From: Streptomyces sp. Root431
GTDB taxonomy: Bacteria; Actinomycetota; Actinomycetes; Streptomycetales; Streptomycetaceae
Length of the DNA: 64,000 nt
Direction: 5' to 3'
Assembly: GCF_001426585.1 (NCBI RefSeq)
Contig: NZ_LMEI01000008.1
Span: 56,708-120,707 of the forward strand
How positions within the stretch are numbered: position 1 is the stretch's first letter; every line of letters starts with the position of its first letter. Under the pieces are notes generated by a model that saw nothing but the letters and a program-made list of their open reading frames with translations, had not been told where the DNA came from and did not search any database. Made by a program: the position numbers and the translations under genes. Positions 7,220-16,332 of the stretch are shown here, in pieces.

Positions 7220-8377
7220 GTGAAGATCGTGGTGCGGGTGAAGCTGCTGCCGGAGGCCGACCAGGCCGCCGCGCTGTGCTCCACCCTGCGTACGGTCAAC
7301 GAGGCCGCCTGCTGGGTGTCCGGAGTGGCGTTCGAGCGCGGTGTCCCGCGTGAGCACGAGCTGCGCAGGCACACCTACACCGAGTTGAAGGCGCGCGGGC
7401 TGGGTGCGCAGGTCGCCCAGCACGTCATCAAGAAGACCCGGGACGCCTACACGGCGCTGAAAGCGAACATCCGCGCCGGGAACCTGGGCAGGCCCGGTTC
7501 GAAGCGCAGGGTCAAGGCGGAGTCGAAGCCGATCACCTTCCGGCCCGAGGCCGCGCAGCCGTACGACGACCGGTGCCTGTCCTGGCAGTACGACGCCGGG
7601 ACGGTGTCGATCTGGACGACGGCCGGGCGGCTCAGGAGCGTCCGCTTCGTCTGCTCCCCGGACGCGCTGAAGATGCTCCGCGAGCACCGAAAGGGCGAGT
7701 CCGACCTGGTCGAACGCGACGGCGTGTTCTACCTAGCCGCCGTCTGCGACATCCCCGAGGCCGACCAGTACGAGCCCAGCGGGTTCATCGGCGTCGATCT
7801 CGGCATCGTCAACATCGCCACCACGTCCACCGGCTACCGGGTTGCCGGGCGCGGCCTGAACCGCTACCGGAAACGGCAGCTCGCCCTGCGGAAGAAGCTC
7901 CAGGCCAAGGGCACCAAGTCGGCGAAGCGCCTCCTTAAGAAGCGCTCCCGCAAGGAAGCCCGACACACCGCCGACGTCAACCACGTCGTCTCGAAGACCA
8001 TCGTCACCACCGCTGAACGCACCGGCTCCGGTATCGCCCTGGAAGACCTCACGGGCATCCGCAGCCGGGTACGGCTCCGCAAGGACCAGCGGACCTCTCT
8101 GCATTCGTGGGGCTTCCACCAGCTCGCCGCCTTCGTCGAGTACAAGGCCAGGCGGGCCGGGGTGCCGCTGGTGTACGTCGATCCGGCCTACACCAGCCAG
8201 CAGTGCTCCGAATGCGGCTACATCGACCGGAAGAACCGGGTCGATCAAGCGACGTTCGCGTGCCGGTCCTGCGGGGCCCTGACGCACGCGGACGACAACG
8301 CGTCCCACAACATCCGCCGCAAAGGCGAGACCGCGTGGACCGCGGGGCGTGAGTCACGCGCCCCTGCCATCCCATAG
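7220..8377 (+). CDS. tnpB: RNA-guided endonuclease TnpB (OrfB, IS605 family)
   Basis: About 385 residues from the GTG at 7220; an ATG at 7187 is in frame but lies within the left-end signals. The RuvC-like nuclease triad looks complete: Asp in GVDLGIVNIA (about 200 residues in), Glu in GIALEDLTGI, and Asp in ADDNASHN near the C-terminus. A zinc-ribbon CSEC...CRSC sits between the last two. The N-terminal half carries the OrfB helix-turn-helix and wedge-type region. TnpB proteins cut DNA next to the target motif, guided by an RNA made from the element's right end. Basic stretches such as RKRQLALRKKLQAK fit RNA binding. The frame is undamaged, so the protein is probably functional. Confidence 0.92.
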   Translation: MKIVVRVKLLPEADQAAALCSTLRTVNEAACWVSGVAFERGVPREHELRRHTYTELKARGLGAQVAQHVIKKTRDAYTALKANIRAGNLGRPGSKRRVKAESKPITFRPEAAQPYDDRCLSWQYDAGTVSIWTTAGRLRSVRFVCSPDALKMLREHRKGESDLVERDGVFYLAAVCDIPEADQYEPSGFIGVDLGIVNIATTSTGYRVAGRGLNRYRKRQLALRKKLQAKGTKSAKRLLKKRSRKEARHTADVNHVVSKTIVTTAERTGSGIALEDLTGIRSRVRLRKDQRTSLHSWGFHQLAAFVEYKARRAGVPLVYVDPAYTSQQCSECGYIDRKNRVDQATFACRSCGALTHADDNASHNIRRKGETAWTAGRESRAPAIP

Positions 8378-8476
8378 GGGTGTCTGGACGGAGGAGCCAA
8401 CCCAGCAGCCGGTTGGGCGCTATCTCCAAGCCCGGCCCGCTAGGGGCGGGTCAAGTTGACAGGCAGGTTTCGGAAG
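8330..8476 (+). ncRNA. Putative omega RNA (reRNA) of the TnpB element with its guide
   Basis: In this family the guide RNA overlaps the 3' end of tnpB, runs through the right end, and ends in a roughly 16-nt guide copied from flanking DNA. Here two hairpins follow tnpB: CCAACC/GGTTGG (8397-8416) and the terminal stem at 8431-8450 with a GCTA loop. The guide would begin at 8461 (AGGCAGGTTTCGGAAG). The 5' limit is a guess. Confidence 0.45.
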
Positions 8477-8608
8477 TCGCACCGAAGTCCCGCGGCCGGC
8501 GGAGAAACGCTAACACCGGGGAGGGGGAGGCCCGCCAGCGGATTACGGAGCCCCGGGGATCCCCGCCCGGGAGCCCCCCATGTCAGAGGCACCGGGCAGA
8601 CTGGGGGC

Positions 8609-9529
8609 ATGGCGAAGCTCCCGGGCGCGAAGCCCCGCATCGGACTCCTCGGCACCGGCCCCTGGGCCGCCCGCACGCACGCGCCCGCGCTCGCCGGGCA
8701 TCAGGGCGTCGAGTTCAGCGGGGTGTGGGGCAGACGCCCGGAGGCGGCGGAGGCGCTCGCCGCCGCGTCCGGCACGCGCGCGTACGACGACGTGGACGCC
8801 CTCTTCGCGGCGAGCGACGCCGTCGCCCTCGCGCTCCCGCCGGACGTCCAGGCCCCGTTGGCGGTGCGGGCGGCGGAGGCCGGCTGCCACGTCCTGCTCG
8901 ACAAGCCGGTCGCCACGACGGTCGCGGGAGCCCGCGAGGTCGCCGAGGCGGTCGAGAAGGCCGGAGTCGCCTCCGTGGTCTTCTGCACGCTGCGGTTCGC
9001 GGAGACGACGGCCCGCTGGATCGAGGAGCGGACGGCGGCGGGCGGCTGGTTCCTGGGCGAGGCGCACTGGCTGGGCTCGCTCTACGGCCCCGGTTCCAGC
9101 AGCGCGTACGCGGCCTCGCCCTGGCGGCGGGAGAAGGGCGGACTGTGGGACGTCGGCCCGCACGTCCTCTCCGTCTACCTGCCGGTCCTCGGCGACGTCA
9201 CCGCGATCACGGCCGTGCCCGGCCCGGCGGACACCCACCACCTGGTCCTGCGCCACAGCTCGGGCGCCGGCAGCACGGCCACGCTGACGCTCAGCGCCCC
9301 ACTGGAGGCGGCGGAAGTGTCGCTCGCCCTGTACGGCACCGGGGGCCGGGCCGAACTGCCCCGCTGGGACGGCGCGGTGGAGGCCTTCGGCACGGCCGTG
9401 GACGCCCTGATCACTGCGGCCCGCACCGGGGAGCCGCACCCGTGCGACGCCCGCTTCGGCCTGCGCCTGACCGAGATCCTGACCGAGGCGGAGCGGCTCG
9501 CCGCTCAGAGCGCGGCGGACAAGGCCTGA
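8609..9529 (+). CDS. Gfo/Idh/MocA family oxidoreductase
   Basis: A 306-residue protein. The N-terminal Rossmann domain begins KPRIGLLGTGPWAARTHAPA, with the GxGxxA-type dinucleotide site. HVLLDKPVATTVAGARE is the conserved EKP/DKP motif whose Lys contacts the nicotinamide and substrate. The C-terminal half is the usual Gfo/Idh alpha/beta substrate domain with the WDVGPHVLSV block. Likely an NAD(P)-dependent sugar or cyclitol dehydrogenase; the substrate is unknown. The ATG at 8609 begins just before the Rossmann strand. The last 25 bp overlap the end of the convergent MocR gene. Confidence 0.88.
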   Translation: MAKLPGAKPRIGLLGTGPWAARTHAPALAGHQGVEFSGVWGRRPEAAEALAAASGTRAYDDVDALFAASDAVALALPPDVQAPLAVRAAEAGCHVLLDKPVATTVAGAREVAEAVEKAGVASVVFCTLRFAETTARWIEERTAAGGWFLGEAHWLGSLYGPGSSSAYAASPWRREKGGLWDVGPHVLSVYLPVLGDVTAITAVPGPADTHHLVLRHSSGAGSTATLTLSAPLEAAEVSLALYGTGGRAELPRWDGAVEAFGTAVDALITAARTGEPHPCDARFGLRLTEILTEAERLAAQSAADKA

Positions 9530-10965
9530 CACAGGGCGTCGAGGGCCGGGCCGTACAGCCGCTCCGGCGGCGTGGCGTAGCCGACGACGAGACCGTCGGG
9601 GAGGATCCGTCCCCGCGCAGCCGGGTGCCGGTACGCCGACAGGCCCTCCACGGCGACCCCGTGCCGGGCCGCCGTGTCGACGGCCGACCGCTCCGTCCCC
9701 GGAGGCAGCTCCACGACGGCGTGCAGGCCGGCGGCGAGCCCCGTCACCCGTACCCCCGGCACGCGCTCCGCGAGCGCCGACGTCAGCCGGTCGCGGCGCA
9801 CGCGGTGGCGCTGCCGCATCCGCCGGACGTGCCGGTCGTACGCGCCGGACTCGACGAACTCCGCGAGCGTGAGCTGCTCCGTCGCCGACGTGTGCGGTTC
9901 GCGCTGCCCCTTCGCCTCGACGACACCGTCGACGAGGGCTTCCGGCAGGCACATCCAGCCGATCCGCAGCGCGGGGGAGAGGCTCTTGCTGACGGAGCCG
10001 AGGAGGACGGTCCGGTCGGGGTCGAGGCCCTGGACGGCGCCCACCGGCCGCCGGTCGTAGCGGAACTCGCCGTCGTAGTCGTCCTCCACGACGAGCCCGC
10101 CGGAGCGCCGCGCCCACTCCATGACGCCGGCCCGGCGTTCGGGGTGGAGCGGCCCGCCGGTGGGGAACTGGTGGGCGGGGGTGAGCAGGATGGTGCCCGC
10201 CTCCGGGGGGATCTCCTCGATGCGGGCACCGTCCTCGTCGACGGCCAGCGGCAGCGTGTGGATGCCCTCCTCGCCCAGCAGCCCCTGGTGGTAGGGGAGT
10301 CCGTAGGCCTCGACGGCCCAGGGCCGGGGAGGAGCCTTGTGGCCGGCCGTCTGCCGGGCGGGTTTCTCGCGGGCGTGGGTCGCCAGGGGCACGCGCGCGA
10401 GGAGCCGCAGGGCGTGCGCGGTGCCGGAGCAGACCACGATCCGGTCCGGGGTGGTCCGTACGCCCCGGACCCGTGCGAGGTACGCGGCGAGCGCGACGCG
10501 CAGTTCGACCCGGCCGCGCGGGTCCCCGACGCCGAAGGCCTCGTGGGGCGCCGCGGTCAGCGCCTTCCGGGCGGCCGCCAGCCAGGCCGCGCGCGGGAAG
10601 GCGCCGGGGTCCGGCTTGCCCTGGACGAGGTCGTACGGGAGGGCCGCCGGCGCGGCGGGCCGCGGCGGTCCCGGGGCGGGCGCGAGGACCCGCTCGGCCA
10701 CCCGCGTCCCGGAACCCTGGCGGGAGGTCAGCCAGCCCTCGGCGACCAGCTCGGCGTAGGCGTCGGCGACGGTGTTCCGGGCGATCCCGAGGTCGGCGGC
10801 GAGCGACCGGTACGGCGGCAGCAGCGTCCCGGGCGCGAGGCGGCCGCCCCGTACGGCCTCGCGCAGCGCCCCGATGAGCAGGGCCCGCCGACTGCCGCCC
10901 TCACCGAGCTCCAGATGCAGATCGACCCCGAGCCCGCCGGGCCCTCCGTCCACCGTCCCGCTCAC
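9505..10965 (-). CDS. MocR/PdxR-type transcriptional regulator (GntR HTH fused to aminotransferase fold)
   Basis: A 486-residue two-domain protein. The N-terminal GntR helix-turn-helix (residues about 20-85) reads LREAVRGGRLAPGTLLPPYR then DLGIARNTVADAYAELVAEG. It is joined by a Pro/Ala linker to a fold-type I aminotransferase domain. The PLP lysine sits in VLLGSVSKSLSPALRIGWM, with VVEDDYDGEFRYD upstream as usual. Such regulators sense pyridoxal phosphate or an amino-acid-derived ligand. It starts at GTG 10965. The gene converges with the oxidoreductase and overlaps it by 25 bp. The regulated gene is not evident here. Confidence 0.9.
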   Translation of the reverse strand: MSGTVDGGPGGLGVDLHLELGEGGSRRALLIGALREAVRGGRLAPGTLLPPYRSLAADLGIARNTVADAYAELVAEGWLTSRQGSGTRVAERVLAPAPGPPRPAAPAALPYDLVQGKPDPGAFPRAAWLAAARKALTAAPHEAFGVGDPRGRVELRVALAAYLARVRGVRTTPDRIVVCSGTAHALRLLARVPLATHAREKPARQTAGHKAPPRPWAVEAYGLPYHQGLLGEEGIHTLPLAVDEDGARIEEIPPEAGTILLTPAHQFPTGGPLHPERRAGVMEWARRSGGLVVEDDYDGEFRYDRRPVGAVQGLDPDRTVLLGSVSKSLSPALRIGWMCLPEALVDGVVEAKGQREPHTSATEQLTLAEFVESGAYDRHVRRMRQRHRVRRDRLTSALAERVPGVRVTGLAAGLHAVVELPPGTERSAVDTAARHGVAVEGLSAYRHPAARGRILPDGLVVGYATPPERLYGPALDALCQALSAAL

Positions 10966-11009
10966 CGCACTCCCCCCTGTGCCCGTTTCCCGCTCACCTC
11001 ACCGACGGC

Positions 11010-11369
11010 TCAACGGGACAGGGCGTCCCGCACGGCCTCCTCCGACCGGGCCACGACGGCCGTGCCGTCCTCCGCCGTGATGATCGGCCGCTGGATCAGC
11101 TTGGGGTGCCCGGCGAGCGCCTCGATCCACCGGTCCCGGTTCGCCGCGTCCCGGGGCCACTCCTTGACCCCGAGCTCCTTGGCGACGGCCTCCTGCGTCC
11201 GCGTGATGTCCCACGGTTCGAGCCCGAGCCGGTCGAGCACCTGCCGGATCTCCTCGGGCGAGGGCACGTCCTCCAGGTAGCGCCGCACGGTGTACTCGGC
11301 GCCCTCCGCGTCGAGGAGGGTGAGGGCGCTGCGGCACTTGGAACAGGCGGGATTGATCCAGATCTCCAT
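11010..11369 (-). CDS. ArsC/Spx-family protein (arsenate reductase-like)
   Basis: A 119-residue thioredoxin-fold protein beginning MEIWINPACSKCRSALTLLD. The CSKC site and the later RPIITAEDGTAVVARS block, where the conserved Arg-Pro-Ile lies, are typical of the ArsC family. No other arsenic genes (arsR, arsB) are nearby, so a dedicated arsenic role is not supported, and it may be a general redox or YffB-like protein. The ATG at 11369 places the active-site Cys at residue 9, standard for the family. Confidence 0.85.
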   Translation of the reverse strand: MEIWINPACSKCRSALTLLDAEGAEYTVRRYLEDVPSPEEIRQVLDRLGLEPWDITRTQEAVAKELGVKEWPRDAANRDRWIEALAGHPKLIQRPIITAEDGTAVVARSEEAVRDALSR

Positions 11370-11433
11370 GCCCCCCACGGTACCCCCCAGACCTCCCTCC
11401 ACCACCCCCCAAACCCTGTCTGGCCAGGGGCGA

Positions 11434-11456
11434 TTGTCAGTGGGGGCCACTAAAAT
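11434..11456 (+). promoter_or_regulatory. PafBC-type DNA-damage promoter (RecA-NDp-like)
   Basis: TTGTCAGTGG at 11434-11443 and TAAAAT at 11451-11456. This fits the mycobacterial PafBC consensus TGTCRGTG-N8-TANNNT exactly: TGTCAGTG (11435-11442), eight bases, then TAAAAT. Such promoters are LexA/RecA-independent and drive most DNA-damage genes in actinobacteria. It lies 63 bp upstream of the small gene at 11519. Confidence 0.75.
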
Positions 11457-11518
11457 AAGGGGTGAAGGTGAGGGTCCCGGGGAGGGCCCGCACCCCATCG
11501 TTCGCCAGGAGGTAGCCC

Positions 11519-11794
11519 ATGGCTCTGGCCGTGATCCGGACACCGTCCCTCGAACCCTGGAAGCCCCTCCAGAGGAAGCCGCTCCCGGCGGGCCGCCCCC
11601 GCGAGTGGTACGTGACGCACAACCGCCGCCTGAAGGCCATGCGTCTCGCGATCGCCCTCCTCGACGCCGGCGTCTACGTCCCGTCGAAGGCCACGAACGC
11701 GACGATACGCACGACGGCGGCCGACATCGGCATCCACCCGCCCTCCGACACCACCTGCCGCATGGTCCGCGCCCTCATCCGCTACGGCCGCTGA
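11519..11794 (+). CDS. Small conserved hypothetical protein, probably DNA-damage inducible
   Basis: A 91-residue basic protein (MALAVIRTPSLEPWKPLQRK...) with no membrane segment, signal peptide or recognised domain. The central part LKAMRLAIALLDAGVYVPSK is helical, and the C-terminal DTTCRMVRALIRYGR is basic. The start is secured by a near-perfect AGGAGG seven bases upstream. A PafBC-type promoter upstream suggests expression under genotoxic stress. It ends just before a strong terminator shared with convergent glnA. Function unknown. Confidence 0.78.
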   Translation: MALAVIRTPSLEPWKPLQRKPLPAGRPREWYVTHNRRLKAMRLAIALLDAGVYVPSKATNATIRTTAADIGIHPPSDTTCRMVRALIRYGR

Positions 11795-11820
11795 CCCCGT
11801 AGGGAGCGTCGGGGAACGGC

Positions 11821-11860
11821 GAAGGCCGCCGCACCCGGGATTCCGGGTGCGGCGGCCTTC
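11821..11860. terminator. Bidirectional terminator between the small gene and glnA
   Basis: GAAGGCCGCCGCACCCGG and CCGGGTGCGGCGGCCTTC pair perfectly over 18 bases around GATT. It sits 20 bp before the glnA stop and 26 bp after the small gene, so it can serve both. Confidence 0.85.
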
Positions 11861-11880
11861 GTTCGTGAGGCGCGTCCGGC

Positions 11881-13305
<1,425 letters not shown>

Positions 13306-13388
13306 CCAACTCCTCCTACTCCCGGCCCGGGGAGGGGCGGGGTTGCAGCTCGGTCGTGCGGCCAGTGCGGTGGCACACGCTGGACCCG

Positions 13389-13394
13389 ACCATA
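13389..13394 (-). promoter_or_regulatory. Candidate -10 element of the glnA promoter
   Basis: TATGGT on the minus strand lies 10 bases downstream of the last GlnR half-site and about 85 bases upstream of the glnA start. The position suits activation by GlnR. No clear -35 hexamer accompanies it, which fits an activator-dependent promoter. Confidence 0.4.
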
Positions 13395-13404
13395 GGCAGA
13401 CGGG

Positions 13405-13442
13405 ATTTCTCAAGCATGACCCATTTGTTTCGTCGAAGTTAA
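13405..13442 (-). promoter_or_regulatory. GlnR box upstream of glnA
   Basis: Reading the minus strand, half-sites TTAAC, GAAAC, GTCAT and GAAAT are each separated by exactly six bases. This is the classic double gTnAC-n6-GaAAC arrangement known for GlnR targets. The spacing matches that at glnII. Confidence 0.88.
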
Positions 13443-13526
13443 CCGGAGCGGGTGTGCGGCGTGCCGAGGCGTGCCGGGGCCGACCCGGCCGGAAGTGATC
13501 GAAAACGGGCGCAGTACCGTGGTCGG

Positions 13527-13994
13527 GTGGACAACAGGCAAGCACTCGGATCGTGGCTCTCCGGCCCCCGTGCCGCGGCGGAGCAAGCAGGCGTGGACTT
13601 CGGCTACCGGGGTCAGCAGCTGGGACTGCCCGAGGAGGGGCCCGGCTCGATCGCCCGCCCGGGCCGCCGGCTCGGCGCCCTCGCCGTCGACTGGGCCCTC
13701 TGCCTCCTGATCGCATACGGCCTGATCACCGACGGCTACAACCAGGCCACCGGCAACTGGGCCCTGGTCCTGCTGCTCGTCGTGAGCGTGCTGACCGTCG
13801 GCACGATCGGCTCCACGCCCGGCAAGCGCCTCTTCGGCCTGCGGGTCGTCTCGGCGAACGGGGGACGGCTGAGCCTCCCGCGCGTGGCGATCCGCTCCGT
13901 GCTCGTCTGCCTCGCCATCCCGGCCCTCATCTGGGACCGCGACGGCCGCGGCCTCCACGACCGCCTCTCCGGCGCCGTCCAGGTCCGCATCTGA
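13527..13994 (+). CDS. RDD family membrane protein
   Basis: A 155-residue protein starting at GTG ([14 protein letters not shown]). It carries the family signature [20 protein letters not shown] with the R-D pair, a second helix ([20 protein letters not shown]) and the conserved block [33 protein letters not shown] then [10 protein letters not shown] closes the domain. RDD proteins are small integral membrane proteins of unclear function, some linked to ion exchange. It is divergent from glnA, a conserved streptomycete arrangement, so both share the regulatory region that holds the GlnR box. Confidence 0.85.
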   Translation: MDNRQALGSWLSGPRAAAEQAGVDFGYRGQQLGLPEEGPGSIARPGRRLGALAVDWALCLLIAYGLITDGYNQATGNWALVLLLVVSVLTVGTIGSTPGKRLFGLRVVSANGGRLSLPRVAIRSVLVCLAIPALIWDRDGRGLHDRLSGAVQVRI

Positions 13995-14007
13995 GCCCTC
14001 AGGGACA

Positions 14008-14046
14008 CGAGAAGGGCCCCGGACCGTGTGGTCCGGGGCCCTTCTC
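14008..14046. terminator. Bidirectional terminator between RDD and DUF4191 genes
   Basis: GAGAAGGGCCCCGGACC and GGTCCGGGGCCCTTCTC form a long perfect stem around GTGT. Convergent genes lie on both sides. Confidence 0.85.
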
Positions 14047-14066
14047 TCGTACGGGGTCGGGGCGCG

Positions 14067-14771
14067 TCAGCGCATCTTTCCGCCGCGCGGCATCCGCATG
14101 CCCTTCGGCATCGGACCCTTCGGCAGCGGCATGTTGCTCATCAGGTCGCCCATCGCGCGCAGCCGGTCGTTGGCCGCGGTGACCTGCGGGCCGGTGAGCA
14201 CGCGGGGCAGCTTGAGCATGGTCGTACGGACCTTCTTCAGGGGCACCTGGCCCTCGCCGTCGCCGACGATGATGTCGTGCACCGGCACGTCCACCACGAC
14301 GCGGTTCATGCGCTTCTTCTCGGCCGCCAGCAGAGTCTTCACCCGGTTCGGGTTGCCCTCCGCCACCAGCACGATGCCCGCCTTGCCGACCGCGCGGTGC
14401 ACGACGTCCTGGCTGCGGTTCATCGCGACCGCAGGGGTCGTCGTCCAGCCGCGTCCGACGTTCTGGAGCACCGCCGCCGCCGCGCCGGGCTGGCCCTCCA
14501 TCTGTCCGAAGGCCGCGCGCTCGGCGCGCCGTCCGAACACGATGGCCGCCGCCAGGAGCGCCAGGACGAAGCCCAGGATGCCCAGGTAGACCGGATGACC
14601 GATGAGGAAGCCGATCGCGAGGAGGACACCGAGTACGCCGATGCCCACGCCCGCGACGACCAGACCGACCTTCGGGTCGGCCTTCCGGGTCATCTGGTAC
14701 GTGAGGGCGATCTGCTTCAGTCGCCCGGGGTTCGCAGCGTCAGCGCTGCCAGTGTTTGCCTTCCTCGCCAT
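14067..14771 (-). CDS. DUF4191 family membrane protein
   Basis: A 234-residue protein with a short basic N-terminus, two transmembrane helices (about residues 38-57 and 62-80) and a cytoplasmic C-terminal domain. The blocks RRAERAAFGQMEGQPGAAA, VLQNVGRGWTTTPAVAM and KKRMNRVVVDVPVHDIIVGD are characteristic of the actinobacterial DUF4191 family. The tail is Met/Pro/Lys-rich (MPLPKGPMPKGMRMPRGG). Function unknown. It is typically found next to lipA in actinobacteria, as here, with one small gene between. Confidence 0.85.
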   Translation of the reverse strand: MARKANTGSADAANPGRLKQIALTYQMTRKADPKVGLVVAGVGIGVLGVLLAIGFLIGHPVYLGILGFVLALLAAAIVFGRRAERAAFGQMEGQPGAAAAVLQNVGRGWTTTPAVAMNRSQDVVHRAVGKAGIVLVAEGNPNRVKTLLAAEKKRMNRVVVDVPVHDIIVGDGEGQVPLKKVRTTMLKLPRVLTGPQVTAANDRLRAMGDLMSNMPLPKGPMPKGMRMPRGGKMR

Positions 14772-14781
14772 GTCCTGAAGT

Positions 14782-14997
14782 TTACGTGGCCCGCGAAGCG
14801 CGGCCGGACGCGGCCTCCATCACATGCTGGGCCTCGACCCGGTCCTTGGCGTGGCGGCGGTCCTCCAGGACGGAGGTCCAGGCGTTACGCCGGGCGGTGC
14901 GCTGCCCGGCGCCGAGCAGCAGGGCCTCCATGGCCTTCAGGGCGTCGGTGACGGACGGGATCGCGGTGACGCGGACGTGCGTCGATGCGGCCGGCAT
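14782..14997 (-). CDS. Small conserved hypothetical protein
   Basis: A 71-residue protein, MPAASTHVRVTAIPSVTDAL then KAMEALLLGAGQRTARRNAW, mostly helical and basic, without membrane segments. The start at 14997 has AGAGGA seven bases upstream. It sits 10 bp upstream of the DUF4191 gene on the same strand and is probably co-transcribed. No domain was recognised; it is a familiar lipA-neighbourhood protein in Streptomyces. Confidence 0.72.
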   Translation of the reverse strand: MPAASTHVRVTAIPSVTDALKAMEALLLGAGQRTARRNAWTSVLEDRRHAKDRVEAQHVMEAASGRASRAT

Positions 14998-15160
14998 GTC
15001 GGGGTCCTCTCTCGATTGCGGATGAGACGAGGTGGGGGGATGCGAGTGGTGAGTGCGGTGAGTGAAACCAGGCTCACAGATTGGTGTTACCAGGGCGTGA
15101 CCCGGTGGTCAAACACTGATGAAACGTTGATGCGGCCAGGTGTGGGGCGGTGGACACACC

Positions 15161-15210
15161 GACGCGGCCCGTACGTCCCCGCTGAGCTGCGGGGCCGTAC
15201 GGGCCGCGTC
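15161..15210 (-). terminator. lipA terminator
   Basis: GACGCGGCCCGTACG pairs with the reverse sequence CGTACGGGCCGCGTC at the other end, with further inner GC pairing (CCCC/GGGG). It lies 42 bp past the lipA stop. Confidence 0.75.
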
Positions 15211-15221
15211 GAATCCGGCCA

Positions 15222-15235
15222 TTACCGGCCGGTAA
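15222..15235. repeat. Perfect 14-bp palindrome TTACCGGCCGGTAA
   Basis: A perfectly symmetric 14-mer located 17 bp past the lipA stop and before its terminator. It is too tight to form a good RNA hairpin and looks more like a protein-binding palindrome. Its role is unknown. Confidence 0.35.
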
Positions 15236-15251
15236 CCACTTGTGCTCCGAT

Positions 15252-16220
15252 TCACACGGCCTGAGTGGCGTTGTCCACCGCGCCGCGCCTTTCGATCGCC
15301 TGCTGGAAGAGGCGCCCCGCCCGGTACGACGAACGGACCAGCGGGCCCGACATCACACCGGAGAAACCGATCTCGTCGGCCTCCTCCTTGAGCTCCACGA
15401 ACTCCTGCGGCTTCACCCAGCGCTCGACGGGGTGGTGCCGGACCGAGGGGCGCAGGTACTGCGTGATCGTGATGAGCTCGCAGCCCGCGTCGTGCAGCTG
15501 CTGGAGCGCCTCGCTGATCTCCTCGCGGGTCTCGCCCATGCCGAGGATCAGGTTGGACTTCGTGACCAGACCGTAGTCTCGCGCCCGCGTGATGACGTCG
15601 AGCGAGCGCTCGTAGCGGAAGCCGGGACGGATCCGCTTGAAGATCCGCGGCACCGTCTCGACGTTGTGCGCGAAGACCTCGGGACGGGAGGCGAAGACCT
15701 CCTCCAGGAGCTCCGGCACCGCGTTGAAGTCGGGGGCGAGCAGCTCGACCTTCGTACGGCCGTCCGCGCGCTCCGCCGTCTGCTGGTGGATCTGGCGCAC
15801 GGTCTCCGCGTACAGCCAGGCGCCGCCGTCCTCCAGGTCGTCGCGCGCGACGCCCGTGATCGTGGCGTAGTTCAGATCCATCGTGACGACCGACTCGCCC
15901 ACGCGGCGCGGCTCGTCACGGTCCAGCGCCTCGGGCTTGCCCGTGTCGATCTGGCAGAAGTCGCAGCGCCGGGTGCACTGGTCGCCGCCGATGAGGAAGG
16001 TCGCCTCGCGGTCCTCCCAGCACTCGAAGATGTTGGGGCAGCCCGCCTCCTGGCAGACCGTGTGCAGGCCCTCGCTCTTCACGAGGCTCTGCATCTTCGT
16101 GTACTCCGGACCCATCTTCGCGCGGGTCTTGATCCACTCGGGCTTGCGCTCGATGGGGGTCTGGGCGTTCCGGACCTCCAGGCGCAGCATCTTGCGTCCG
16201 TCGGGTGCGACTGCGGACAC
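15252..16220 (-). CDS. lipA: Lipoyl synthase
   Basis: A 322-residue radical-SAM enzyme that inserts two sulfurs into octanoyl chains on E2 and GcvH. The radical-SAM cluster motif CTRRCDFC is present, as is the auxiliary cluster set in [28 protein letters not shown]-, NVETVPRI-, [15 protein letters not shown] and [18 protein letters not shown] blocks are all standard. The start is the GTG at 16220 ([14 protein letters not shown]), with AGGAG five bases before it; an upstream ATG in frame has no such site. It follows lipB (gap 112 bp) on the same strand, so octanoyl transfer and sulfur insertion are encoded together. Confidence 0.97.
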   Translation of the reverse strand: MSAVAPDGRKMLRLEVRNAQTPIERKPEWIKTRAKMGPEYTKMQSLVKSEGLHTVCQEAGCPNIFECWEDREATFLIGGDQCTRRCDFCQIDTGKPEALDRDEPRRVGESVVTMDLNYATITGVARDDLEDGGAWLYAETVRQIHQQTAERADGRTKVELLAPDFNAVPELLEEVFASRPEVFAHNVETVPRIFKRIRPGFRYERSLDVITRARDYGLVTKSNLILGMGETREEISEALQQLHDAGCELITITQYLRPSVRHHPVERWVKPQEFVELKEEADEIGFSGVMSGPLVRSSYRAGRLFQQAIERRGAVDNATQAV

Positions 16221-16332
16221 ATCGGCTCCTGTAGCTTCGATTCTTCGGCGCACACCAGGGTACGCCCGTTGCTTCCCATGCCTTACCTCTGGCCAACCTG
16301 TGGCCAGAGCCCCGCATTCCTCAAGCCGCCCC

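Larger units (their letters stand above)
7184..8460 (+). mobile_element. IS605/IS1341-type element carrying only tnpB
   Basis: The element holds an intact tnpB and no Y1 transposase tnpA, so it depends on a transposase elsewhere. The left boundary is set directly after the tetramer TTAC (7180-7183), a target used by some IS605-family members, and is followed by a small hairpin (7202-7216). The right end is set at 8460 after TTGAC, which matches the known right cleavage motif of ISDra2-like elements and follows an imperfect hairpin at 8431-8450. There is no target duplication, as expected for this single-strand peel-and-paste family. Boundaries are inferred from these signals and are good to a few bases. 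Confidence 0.7.
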
